Shown here piece after piece: positions 1 through 9,352 of a stretch of DNA of 64,000 nucleotides (position 1 is its first letter; each line of letters starts with the position of its first letter). A program made the position numbers and the translations under genes. Where the stretch lies: positions 1-64,000 of the forward strand of contig NW_026251422.1 in the NCBI RefSeq assembly GCF_025118155.1, in the 5' to 3' direction. This stretch comes from Cokeromyces recurvatus (taxonomy: Eukaryota; Mucoromycota; Mucoromycetes; Mucorales; Mucoraceae). Below the pieces are notes generated by a model. The model worked only from the letters and a program-made list of their open reading frames with translations. It was not told the origin of the DNA and did no database searches.

Positions 1-272
1 ATTCACAGTAATCTTTCCTCCCTTTTTAAATACAAAGATATGTTATAGATAATGAATTCTTTGATCCGCTTGTTTAATCAGCTCATGACATCAAGTCTTG
101 AAAAAGCCCGTCAATTAGGCAAACAAATAACGTGGTGTGGTTAGGTGTTTGGGAGCATAATCCTTCAGCTATTAACTTTTATACACGTCAAGGTTTCTAT
201 AAAGTGGGAAGCCATACATTCAAATTAGGTTCACAAAAAGATACAGATTATATCATGATCAAGACACTTTAG
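1..272 (+). pseudogene. GNAT-family N-acetyltransferase, 3' end, frame broken
   Basis: The last coding stretch reads VWLGVWEHNPSAINFYTRQG followed by GFYKVGSHTF and ends with TAG at 270-272. This is the acetyl-CoA-binding C-terminal part of small GNAT acetyltransferases. The upstream part (SLEKARQLGKQ, about 91-126) is the preceding helix of the same domain but in another frame, and that frame hits TAG at 142-144. One base gained or lost near 127-138 would explain it. The 5' part lies outside the window. An intron end (TTATAG at 43-48) may precede the visible exon. This is either a young pseudogene or an assembly error in an otherwise intact gene; the substrate cannot be told. Confidence 0.6.
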
Positions 273-855
273 ATTTACTGTAATATTATTATTTATTTAT
301 TTAACGTACATTGAAATGAATTGGTTCTATTCCAATGATTATAATGGCTGTAAAGGAATCTTATAAAGACTAAAAGGGAGATAAGAAGAATGATATATAA
401 TATGTTACAATATACCAAATATAAAGGAGGAAATGCATTTCTTTTTTCAAATCTCTACTGTTGCTACATTTCAGCTCAGGAACAGTATAAATATCTCTTT
501 CTTGTAACAAAGATATCAATTAGAATAATTTGTTCTGATGATGCCTATTTCTTCCTTAAAAAAAAAAAATAATAATAATCCATAGCAATAATGTTCATAT
601 TACTGCTGTCTTCCCTGTCTAATTTACAGCTTTTGAAATATTATCCTTAATCTCTTTTGGCCTTCAAGTTTGTAGGCATTGACAAGTATTTGATAATATA
701 CTACACGGAACAAGGGATTTTTTAGGTAATTCATTCCAACATTTTTTTTTTTTTTGATGAGGCAAAATATTAACTTTAAATGTAAAATTGGATACAGGTA
801 GAGTTGAGATTATTCATTTTGATTATACAACATCTAGATAACGTTTCAGTAAAAT

Positions 856-892
<37 letters not shown>

Positions 893-1629
893 TTGAATAT
901 TTCTGGAAAAGAAATATCTTTGCATTTATTACTGTTACAGTGACAGAATTGTTATATTTGTCAACATCTTCTTTTTTTAAAGTAATCGAGAACATTCTTC
1001 TTTACACTAGTTTATAGAGAGATATTGATTGTTATTACAATATTTTTGGTAGGGCTTTTTAAGTCTTTATTCTTAAGTAAGCCATAACATAATGTATTAT
1101 TAGCTAGAGAAGCTTGCTGCTAATCAATTAAAAGAGTCTGTGTATTACGTTTACTTGTGATTATTTCCTGAGATGTTGATTAAGGCCAAACACAGCAACT
1201 ATAGATTTGTATCTGTATATGCTTAAAATAAGGCTTTTTAAATACTCTATTATCTTTCTATGGCTTGAGAACCATAATGATACCAAGGTACATAGTACAC
1301 ATTCATGTGTAAGAATTTATTTCTGATATATAATCTGACTATAATAGTATCAGGTAATAATAGAAAATTTGTAATTACTACTGTTCCTCCTGTACCTACT
1401 ATCGTTGCTTGGTAGAATATAGTCCTAAAACATCATTATTCATGCTACTGCTGGTGTAAAAAGAAAAAAAAAAGGAGTCGCTGGTGTAGTACAAAAAACA
1501 AGAATAATTAAAAAAATAAAGGGTTCATTTGATTTGGTGGGGAACCCTTGAAGTGATTCGATTCCACAGCCTAGGCTTGGGCTAAATATGCTGCGAATTC
1601 TAGTCACTCTCCAAACACCCGTGTTACTT
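273..1629. other. AT-rich intergenic stretch, no gene seen
   Basis: Between the GNAT remnant and the retrotransposon there are only short chance ORFs and A or T runs, the longest an A-run at about 861-890. The last 130 bases before the 5' LTR are less AT-rich than the rest. They contain a GWTTCRANNC-like match, but no tRNA cloverleaf could be drawn. Confidence 0.6.
1626..1629. other. Target-site duplication of the Gypsy element (left copy)
   Basis: ACTT directly precedes the 5' LTR and recurs directly after the 3' LTR (9348-9351). If the LTR is taken to start at G1631, the duplication would be five bases (ACTTT); the TG...CA ends favour four. Confidence 0.65.
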
Positions 1630-1992
1630 TGTCGGGCATAAAGAATACCAGGAGGATATAGACTTAGATGCTCCTGAAGCAATAATTAATTGGAACAAGA
1701 ATAAAAGAAAGAAGTTTTATCCTATCGTTGCTCCAAGAAATCAGATAAAGAAACGAAGATTATATATCATAGATTAAGATACTTTGTTGCTTAGATACGT
1801 TGGGATTAAACCCAATTAAATAATCTATGAACATTGAATAATAAATATTTAACGTCTCTTCCCCATTTCCAATTGTTGTCAAATTTTACCTTAACATACT
1901 CCTCCATATACTTTTGTTTATTATAACTTCTACTTCTCCTTACTGTAACTAACTTTTATAAAAGTAAAGGTCTAACTGAATCAGATCTGACA
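1630..1992 (+). repeat. 5' LTR of Ty3/Gypsy retrotransposon
   Basis: This 363-bp direct repeat matches 8985-9347 with no difference that I can see. It starts TGTCGGG and ends TCTGACA, giving the expected TG...CA termini and a TGTC/GACA inverted repeat. A TATAAAA at 1957-1963 near the 3' end could serve as a TATA box. The first 148 bases are the same sequence that encodes the last residues of the element's own polyprotein in the 3' copy, and they carry the same open frame here (to TAA at about 1775-1777), without an upstream start. Confidence 0.93.
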
Positions 1993-1994
1993 AC

Positions 1995-2009
1995 TGGTAG
2001 CATCAGAAC
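1995..2009 (+). promoter_or_regulatory. Primer-binding site for minus-strand synthesis
   Basis: TGGTAGCATCAGAAC begins two bases after the 5' LTR. It opens with TGG, complementary to the CCA 3' end of a tRNA, and TGGTAGC is what an initiator-tRNA-Met 3' end (…GCTACCA) would pair with. The tRNA identity is inferred from that start only. Confidence 0.75.
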
Positions 2010-2346
2010 AAGGCTTCTTTACTTTTTTTTTTTTTTTTTTTTTTTTACAGTAACCTTCTTATTTATTATATTGTGATTAAAGCCAACTATTTGGTTACAG
2101 ATCTATAGTTGCTTTCATTTCACATAACTTTATATCTAATTTTACGTTTATCAGCTCCTAATTATCATTAGAGTTAACTCAATTCTTTTGAATTAGTTTG
2201 ATATTTAACAAAATATATACCTTATATTTGTCAACAATTTTATCGGTGTTAATTGTACAACATTTGTTTTTTAAAAAAAATATATTTGTGGTCACTAAAT
2301 TGATAACAATACAACACTTACCGTACCCTTACTATTTTTACCAAAC

Positions 2347-5300
2347 ATGAATTCAGAAAACGCTGGTGTTAACAATAATCATTCAGGGCCTTCTGTTCAT
2401 TTGCGTCCACCAGATGCCTATTCTGGTCAACGTGATGTATTTATTATTGATAGTTGGATTCGTTCTATTGATAACTGTATGGAATTCTATAAATGGGCGG
2501 ATGAATATACTTTCCATTATGCTAGATCCTTTTTAATAGGTTGCGCCAATTTATGGTATCAATCATTGGCGTCACAAGACCCACAAGCAGTGCCTAAAGG
2601 ATGGTCTAAATTGAGAGACGCTCTTATTGAACAGTTTAGGCCTACTAAAGCGACTGACGATGCGCGTGATCGTCTGGATCGTTTGAAACAAACGTCATCG
2701 GTCCAAACCTATGTTGATCAGTTTATGGATACTACTATGTTATTGCCCCAAATAACGGAAGATGAACGCTGCCATCGATTTAGATCTGGCCTTAAGAATA
2801 GGGAATTACAAGCGCAACTTCGTGACATACCTATTGAAGAACGTACGTTAACTAAATATTACCATCACGCTCTGAACTATGAGGCTACAAGACCTTATAC
2901 CATCCCGTTTGTACCTGCAAGAACATCTGGAAGTAATGGTTTTAATTCGCCTTCTTCGTCCTTTTTGGATGCGCAAGATGATCCAATGGACTTAGATATG
3001 TTAGACACTCGTTCCTCCCCTTTTGGTAAGAATAAATACGATAACTATAAGAATCGCTCCTCTGCTGGCCGTGGTAATGGTCGTTCATACAACCGAAGTC
3101 ATCGAAAACCTTTTACCTGTAATTACTGTGGTAGGGTTGGACATACGAAAAGCTACTGTCGGGAATATGAAGATGATATTCGTGCAATGGAAGCAAGAAA
3201 AGCGGCTAGTCGTCGTACTCAATCTAGCACTAATAACGCATCTCATCGAACCCGCCGCCATCATTTGAATCAAATGGAAAATATTGATGACCATAATGTA
3301 CAACAGACCTGCTTGCCTGGCTCTTCTTGTGTTGTTAAACATACATCTTCTTCCCCTAAAAACAATGCTAATAAAAATTGCTCCTGTTCACATTGTTATT
3401 TATTACCGACTTTAGGTTGTAGAAATGATGATGAGTTTTCATCTGATCTCTATAACGATTGTTATAATAATATTCCTTTAATTTCTTCTACTCATAATGT
3501 GTTATCTACATCCCCCGATGACAATTATATTATGGATACCAGTAAAGATATTACTATTACTGACAACAAGAAAAATCATTTTTCCATAATAAGTGGTCAA
3601 TCTAATACTGATCTAACACCATTGAAGAAATTACATAGTGTATCTGAGTTGATACCTGTAACAGTGATAAATAATGAATCTGAAGATCATATTGATAATT
3701 ACAAGAATCAAGATTGTATGATAGCACAAGATTCTACAAGACTTATTGCCTTAAATGCAGCAACATCTACAGATTTACCTATATATCATGCTACTGTACC
3801 AACACATCAATATCTGAATCAACCTACTACAATTTCAGTTAAAGTACTTCTGGATAGTGGTGCCAGTGAATGTTATATTTCATCTAGTCTTGCTGATAAG
3901 CTTGTGGCTTCATGGTATCAAGTTAATAGAGAGGTTGAAACTGCTGGAGGTGTTGTTGATAAAATCACTTGCAAAGTTAACTTTGAATTGAACTTACAAG
4001 GTTATCATAGTCAAATACAAGCTTATGTATATGACACAAAATTTGATCTTATCATCGGTAGGTCATGGCTGAAAGAACATAAACCTGAAATTGATTGGGA
4101 AAATGATATTTGGGTGTTTACGGAGAACAGTTCAAAGGAATCTTTCCCTGTCTATCCTTCGTCCTTCTCATGTGGTATCGGGACCTGTAATAATGGTAGT
4201 GACAATAGCTCTCTTTTAAATAGTAATGTTGACCCTTCATTCAATACGGGATCGTCGTCAAGGCTTAATTATTTAATCTCACATAAACAAGCTAATCGTT
4301 TGATAAAAAAGCCTGACGTGGAATTCGGGCTCCTTTATATAACAGAGAATATAGGTGATAATGTGGAAATTAACACGTTTACTAATGATGAAACAAGATA
4401 TCATTTGGATGATGAAAGCACATGGAACAAATATTTTTCAAATAAATATTCCATTGTTTTCCAAGATACACTACCTGCTTTTGCTGGTAATAAGTCTACG
4501 GTACAACACGTTATCAATACCAATGAAGCTAAACCTGTTAATCGCTCAGCATATAGAATGAGTCCAGCTGAATTGGACGAATTACAGAAGCAACTAGAAG
4601 AACTTTTATCATTAGGTCTTATCGAGCCAAGTAGCTCTCCATGGGGAGCACCGGTACTATTTGTAAAAAAGAAAGACGGCTCTATGAGGATGTGCATAGA
4701 TTACAGAGGCCTTAATAAAGTAACAATTAAAAATTCTAGTCCATTACCTCGGATAGACGAATGTCTGGATCGGTTGAAAGGAGCTTCGTATTTCACAACT
4801 CTAGATTTGAAGTCAGGTTATCATCAATTACAAATTCAGGATACCGATATACCAAAGACAGCCTTTAATACACGATATGGTAAATATCAATGGAAAGTGC
4901 TGCCAATGGGTTTATCAAATTCACCGCCGGCTTTTCAAGCATGGATGAATGATATTCTTAAGGAATGTATTGACAAATTTGCCTTGGTGTATCTTGATGA
5001 TGTTTGTATCTATAGTAAAACTAAAGAGGAACACTTTCAACATGTACAACATATCCTAGAGATATTCAAACAAAATGAGTTAGTAGTGAATCTAAAAAAA
5101 TGCGAATTCGCCAAACGACAACTTATCTTTCTAGGTTATCAAATTTCGAAAGATGGAATCTTGCCTTCACCTACTAAAGTAGAAGCGGTTAAAAACTGGC
5201 CACGTCCTAATAATGTTCAACAGATACGTCAGTTTTTGGGGTTAAGTCAACATTATCGGCGATTTATATCGGGGTTTTCTACCATTGCTGCACCATTAAC

Positions 5301-8300
5301 AGATTTAACTAAAGGTATTGGCCCTAAGAAAAGATTAGTTGAATGGACAGATGAGTGTGAACAAAGCTTCAATAAAATTAAAAACTTACTTACATCAGCT
5401 CCAGTGTTACAACTTCCGGACACTAGTTTACCATTTATAATTGAAACAGATTCCAGTGACTATGGTATTGGTGCGGTGTTGCTTCAACCATCTCCATCTA
5501 CTATATCTACTCCCTCAGTGAACGATATTAAACAATCCCGTTATTCTGCTGACATCAATATTGTGGAAGAACCACCTGCTTGTTGGTTTAAACGTTATGG
5601 TAAGTATTCAACTTGGCATCCTGTAGCATATGAATCAAAAAAGCTATCTGCGGTAGAACAAAAATTTCCAGCCCAAGAACGTGAATTGCTAGGAATTGTA
5701 CATGCTCTTCGTACATGGCGTTGCTTTGTGGATGGTTGTGCATCTGGATATATTATTTTCTCTGATCATAATCCGTTGGTCTATTTCAGAACGCAAATCA
5801 AACCAACTGCCCGGCTAGTTCGCTGGATCTCTGATTTAGAAATGTTCGCGCCAATTATTAAATACAAACCGGGCATATCCAATGTTGTAGCAGATGCCTT
5901 ATCTAGAATAGGTGATGCAGAGACACCTGCCCTCCAACCTATGGAGCCTGTTTGTTTATATGCCACGTGGGAAACTTGGCCTACAGATATGCAATCAGAC
6001 TGGCCCCTACTCTACGTTACTGGAGCCGATACAAAGGTCAAATCGGATAAATTGAAGAAATTGCTACAGAAAGAGAAATCAAAGTTCACTTTAAAAAATG
6101 GCAAATTATTAAGAAAAGTTAAAATAGGTCCTAAAAATGCTCGTTACACTAAAGATGTACCTTTTGTACCTTTCTCTGATCGTGCTGATTTGGTATCCAA
6201 ATTTCATTCAAGTTTTGGTCATGCCAGTGCCAAAAATATGATTTTATTATTAAGTAAACGTTATTGGTGGCCTGATATGCGTAATGATATTTCAAACTGG
6301 ATCGCTCCATGTTCGGCCTGTCAAATAAATGGCCTAAAAACAGCGGTTCATCAAGATGAGATGCATCCTCTTCAAGTTCCTCATGCATTTGAACGTTGGC
6401 ATCTCGATTTTGTAGGCCCATTACCAGAAACTATTAATGGAAATCATTGGTTACTCACGGCAGTAGATTACGCCACAAATTGGCCTATAGCTCGTGCAGT
6501 TCCAGTAGCATCCACAGAAGCAGTTGCTTTATTTATATATGAAGAAATTGTTACCCGTTTTGGGTGTCCAAATGAAATGATTACAGATCGTGGAGCAAAT
6601 TTTACCAGCGGCCTGATCAATGAATATGTCCGTCGTCTCGGAATAAATCATAAACTCACATCAGCTTTTCATCCAAGAACTAATTCGAAGGTAGAACGAT
6701 ATAATGGTACAATTAAACAAATGCTGCGTAAGTATGTTCAAGGCGCCATTCATCGTTGGGATGAATTTGTAGATGCTGCAGTTTGGGCTTCGCGTATTTG
6801 GACAAACTCGACGACAGGGTATAGTCCCTACTTTTTAGTGTATGGCCGTGAACCTAAGCTGCCTGGTGATTCTAACATTATTCCTTTCATCAGTAAATTT
6901 TCATGGCAAGATCCTCGCACTGTTGCAGATTTCACAGCTCGAGAACTTCATGAATTAGGCCAACATCGAGCAGCAGCCGAGGCAAAGCTGAAAGCTATGG
7001 GACAAAAAGATAAAGCAAAATGGGATGCGCTAATTAAACCTATTAATTATGAAGTTGGTGACCTTGTGCTGATAACACATGAAAATCGTACAGGTCTGGA
7101 ACCCCGATTCAAGGGACCGTATATTATTACTGAAGTTTTTGAAGACTATGGTACATATCGTCTAGAAACAGTAGCCGGTAAACCTTTAGATTCTCTTATT
7201 CATAAAGATCGTTTAAAGAAAGCCAAAGGTGATCGTCCAGAGACACCATGGTATGAACCTGCAATTCAACGTAGAGAAAACAGAGATGATCAAAATCAGC
7301 CTAAAGTCAATACTAATGCGACATCAAAATCTACCTACCACCATCCTTCTAATGATGCTTTCACTCAAGCTTATGCACAAAATAGTATCTTTAACAGTGA
7401 GGGTTACGCAGCTGCCTCAACATCTACTACTGGTGGCGGTGGTTTTTACAAAACCCTTAGTCATTCATTAAATGCAGATAGTGCTACATCTACTAACACA
7501 GCTGCCTCTTTCAAAAATACAATTAAAGAGAAAAGAAATAACGAGGAGCAAGGTAAATGTTACCCATATAATATAACTAATGCTGAAGATATTGAAGAAA
7601 TCGGGTCAGAAAACACATCAATGGATAGTCCTTCTCATACTATGGATATTGATAACTCTATTGGCTGCCATGCCACTACTAATACGGATACTACAAAGGA
7701 TGGCACTTCCTCATATTATTCCTATACTACGGATGAGGATAAGTCTGATGCAACTTACACCCCACCTGAATCCTCGTCGTCTGAAAATCAATCCTGCAGG
7801 TGCTATTATCATTCTGATGATGCTTCATATAATGCCGATGATGATAAGGAGGGAGATGACCTGTCATCAGTCACATCAAATAGCTCTCATAGCCCACCAT
7901 TATCTGCAATGTCTACGTCTTCTGATGCTGATGTTAATGACAATCATATGACTTTCTCTAATCAAAAGGATGAGGATAATCAAAATGAAGAAATACTCCA
8001 ACATGATATCAAGCTTATTATGGCTGGTCAAACAGCTTACGGTCCAGATCACTTCTCTCCCGGGAATAATGATGATGATGATGAAACAAATAGTGTTTTG
8101 TCTTCCACTAATGAACCGAATGCTATTACCATCGATATAATGGATGCGCTTGATAAGGATGCTAGCATGCCCACACTTCCATCTTCACACTCTCGTTCAC
8201 TTGTTGAATTATATGATGATGTTTCATCTTTATCGTCTTTATATTCTTATATGGAAGATAATAATGATTTTTGCGATAATGCTGATTATCATGGTGATAA

Positions 8301-9132
8301 GAATAATGAGAATGGTAAGTATTATGAGGAGAATACTACCCTTGCTTCGTGTGATCGTTGTATATATGATCTGTACGCAGATATCTCTTCTGATGAACCA
8401 CAACCTGAATGTATTATCATCTCATCCGACAATACGTCTCTTACTTCAAAGGAAGATGATAGGAACTATCAAAATGAAAATTATAATAATTATACTGACA
8501 CTAATAATGAAGTACAGTTGCAATCAATTGGTCCCAGTAATAGATCGTCTAATATTCCTCAATCAATTGGAACAACGGGTGGTAATAAAAGCCCTTTAAT
8601 AAGTGATATCATTCCTACTACTATTGATCAGAATAATGAACATAATAAAACTAGTAAGCGAAAAGGAAAAGGAAAAGAAAAAGAAAAAGAAACAGAAAAA
8701 GAAAAAGAAAAAAATATTTGTTCGCCTGCTGTGACTGCTTCGTCATCGGACAATTGGGTTCATATCCATGCAGGTCAACTTCAATTACCTCATCATGTCA
8801 CCCCGTCAGTTTCTCCTTCTGCTGTTTCGTTCCCCACAGATTCTAATAGTTCCAATGATAAAGGATTTACGTTTGAACATCAACGACAGTCTATAACTAT
8901 GCCGGATGAGAAAAATTCTGATACTTCTACAACAGCAGGTACTGATAATGGTCAGAGTCGACCATCTGGCTCAAAGGGGAGTGATGTCGGGCATAAAGAA
9001 TACCAGGAGGATATAGACTTAGATGCTCCTGAAGCAATAATTAATTGGAACAAGAATAAAAGAAAGAAGTTTTATCCTATCGTTGCTCCAAGAAATCAGA
9101 TAAAGAAACGAAGATTATATATCATAGATTAA
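2347..9132 (+). CDS. Gag-Pol polyprotein of Ty3/Gypsy retrotransposon
   Basis: A 2261-residue single frame. Order: retrotransposon Gag (about 1-230); CCHC zinc knuckle C258-X2-C-X4-H-X4-C271; a Cys-rich spacer (about 320-385); aspartic protease with LLDSGAS (D503); reverse transcriptase with YLDD at 882-885; RNase H starting near D1035; integrase with an HHCC zinc site (H1287 to C1325) and catalytic D1354, D1414, E1450 (D,D35E spacing); and a GPY/F module at about 1590. No chromodomain follows. Instead there is a tail of about 640 residues rich in S, N, D, E and T, with a K/E repeat near 2100-2120. The last 48 or so residues are encoded inside the 3' LTR and are basic (NKNKRKK, KKRRL), which could act as nuclear localisation signals. 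Gag and Pol share one frame, so no programmed frameshift is needed. The start is the first ATG after a leader of about 350 bases. Confidence 0.95.
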   Translation: MNSENAGVNNNHSGPSVHLRPPDAYSGQRDVFIIDSWIRSIDNCMEFYKWADEYTFHYARSFLIGCANLWYQSLASQDPQAVPKGWSKLRDALIEQFRPTKATDDARDRLDRLKQTSSVQTYVDQFMDTTMLLPQITEDERCHRFRSGLKNRELQAQLRDIPIEERTLTKYYHHALNYEATRPYTIPFVPARTSGSNGFNSPSSSFLDAQDDPMDLDMLDTRSSPFGKNKYDNYKNRSSAGRGNGRSYNRSHRKPFTCNYCGRVGHTKSYCREYEDDIRAMEARKAASRRTQSSTNNASHRTRRHHLNQMENIDDHNVQQTCLPGSSCVVKHTSSSPKNNANKNCSCSHCYLLPTLGCRNDDEFSSDLYNDCYNNIPLISSTHNVLSTSPDDNYIMDTSKDITITDNKKNHFSIISGQSNTDLTPLKKLHSVSELIPVTVINNESEDHIDNYKNQDCMIAQDSTRLIALNAATSTDLPIYHATVPTHQYLNQPTTISVKVLLDSGASECYISSSLADKLVASWYQVNREVETAGGVVDKITCKVNFELNLQGYHSQIQAYVYDTKFDLIIGRSWLKEHKPEIDWENDIWVFTENSSKESFPVYPSSFSCGIGTCNNGSDNSSLLNSNVDPSFNTGSSSRLNYLISHKQANRLIKKPDVEFGLLYITENIGDNVEINTFTNDETRYHLDDESTWNKYFSNKYSIVFQDTLPAFAGNKSTVQHVINTNEAKPVNRSAYRMSPAELDELQKQLEELLSLGLIEPSSSPWGAPVLFVKKKDGSMRMCIDYRGLNKVTIKNSSPLPRIDECLDRLKGASYFTTLDLKSGYHQLQIQDTDIPKTAFNTRYGKYQWKVLPMGLSNSPPAFQAWMNDILKECIDKFALVYLDDVCIYSKTKEEHFQHVQHILEIFKQNELVVNLKKCEFAKRQLIFLGYQISKDGILPSPTKVEAVKNWPRPNNVQQIRQFLGLSQHYRRFISGFSTIAAPLTDLTKGIGPKKRLVEWTDECEQSFNKIKNLLTSAPVLQLPDTSLPFIIETDSSDYGIGAVLLQPSPSTISTPSVNDIKQSRYSADINIVEEPPACWFKRYGKYSTWHPVAYESKKLSAVEQKFPAQERELLGIVHALRTWRCFVDGCASGYIIFSDHNPLVYFRTQIKPTARLVRWISDLEMFAPIIKYKPGISNVVADALSRIGDAETPALQPMEPVCLYATWETWPTDMQSDWPLLYVTGADTKVKSDKLKKLLQKEKSKFTLKNGKLLRKVKIGPKNARYTKDVPFVPFSDRADLVSKFHSSFGHASAKNMILLLSKRYWWPDMRNDISNWIAPCSACQINGLKTAVHQDEMHPLQVPHAFERWHLDFVGPLPETINGNHWLLTAVDYATNWPIARAVPVASTEAVALFIYEEIVTRFGCPNEMITDRGANFTSGLINEYVRRLGINHKLTSAFHPRTNSKVERYNGTIKQMLRKYVQGAIHRWDEFVDAAVWASRIWTNSTTGYSPYFLVYGREPKLPGDSNIIPFISKFSWQDPRTVADFTARELHELGQHRAAAEAKLKAMGQKDKAKWDALIKPINYEVGDLVLITHENRTGLEPRFKGPYIITEVFEDYGTYRLETVAGKPLDSLIHKDRLKKAKGDRPETPWYEPAIQRRENRDDQNQPKVNTNATSKSTYHHPSNDAFTQAYAQNSIFNSEGYAAASTSTTGGGGFYKTLSHSLNADSATSTNTAASFKNTIKEKRNNEEQGKCYPYNITNAEDIEEIGSENTSMDSPSHTMDIDNSIGCHATTNTDTTKDGTSSYYSYTTDEDKSDATYTPPESSSSENQSCRCYYHSDDASYNADDDKEGDDLSSVTSNSSHSPPLSAMSTSSDADVNDNHMTFSNQKDEDNQNEEILQHDIKLIMAGQTAYGPDHFSPGNNDDDDETNSVLSSTNEPNAITIDIMDALDKDASMPTLPSSHSRSLVELYDDVSSLSSLYSYMEDNNDFCDNADYHGDKNNENGKYYEENTTLASCDRCIYDLYADISSDEPQPECIIISSDNTSLTSKEDDRNYQNENYNNYTDTNNEVQLQSIGPSNRSSNIPQSIGTTGGNKSPLISDIIPTTIDQNNEHNKTSKRKGKGKEKEKETEKEKEKNICSPAVTASSSDNWVHIHAGQLQLPHHVTPSVSPSAVSFPTDSNSSNDKGFTFEHQRQSITMPDEKNSDTSTTAGTDNGQSRPSGSKGSDVGHKEYQEDIDLDAPEAIINWNKNKRKKFYPIVAPRNQIKKRRLYIID
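8972..8984 (+). promoter_or_regulatory. Polypurine tract (plus-strand primer)
   Basis: CAAAGGGGAGTGA abuts the 3' LTR start (TGTCGGG at 8985). A purine run ending at the LTR boundary is the RNase H-resistant plus-strand primer of LTR elements. Here it also lies inside the open reading frame. Confidence 0.8.
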
Positions 9133-9347
9133 GATACTTTGTTGCTTAGATACGTTGGGATTAAACCCAATTAAATAATCTATGAACATTGAATAATAAA
9201 TATTTAACGTCTCTTCCCCATTTCCAATTGTTGTCAAATTTTACCTTAACATACTCCTCCATATACTTTTGTTTATTATAACTTCTACTTCTCCTTACTG
9301 TAACTAACTTTTATAAAAGTAAAGGTCTAACTGAATCAGATCTGACA
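8985..9347 (+). repeat. 3' LTR of Ty3/Gypsy retrotransposon
   Basis: Direct repeat of 1630-1992, same length (363 bp), with no mismatch noticed. It is followed by the second ACTT target-site copy at 9348-9351. The Gag-Pol frame terminates at 9130-9132, inside this repeat. Confidence 0.93.
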
Positions 9348-9352
9348 ACTTT

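Larger units (their letters stand above)
1630..9347 (+). mobile_element. Complete Ty3/Gypsy LTR retrotransposon (7.7 kb)
   Basis: The element has two LTRs that read identical, a 4-bp target duplication (ACTT), a primer-binding site two bases after the 5' LTR, a single uninterrupted Gag-Pol frame, and a polypurine tract touching the 3' LTR. Domain order is Gag, zinc knuckle, protease, reverse transcriptase, RNase H, integrase, the order of the Ty3/Gypsy (Metaviridae) group; Ty1/Copia places integrase before reverse transcriptase. The identity of the LTRs, which are equal at insertion and diverge later, suggests recent transposition. I saw no inactivating stop or frameshift. Confidence 0.95.

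Noticed and set aside
1500..1629. Possible Pol III gene (B-box-like GATTCGATTCC near 1556)
   Set aside because: The flanking bases do not form a T-arm or acceptor stem and no A-box lies at the right distance; only a chance consensus match.
7580..8599. Long plus-strand ORFs (123 and 151 codons) overlapping the retrotransposon tail
   Set aside because: They are alternative frames of the low-complexity Gag-Pol tail, rich in Leu/Ile/Met by composition, with no recognisable domain.
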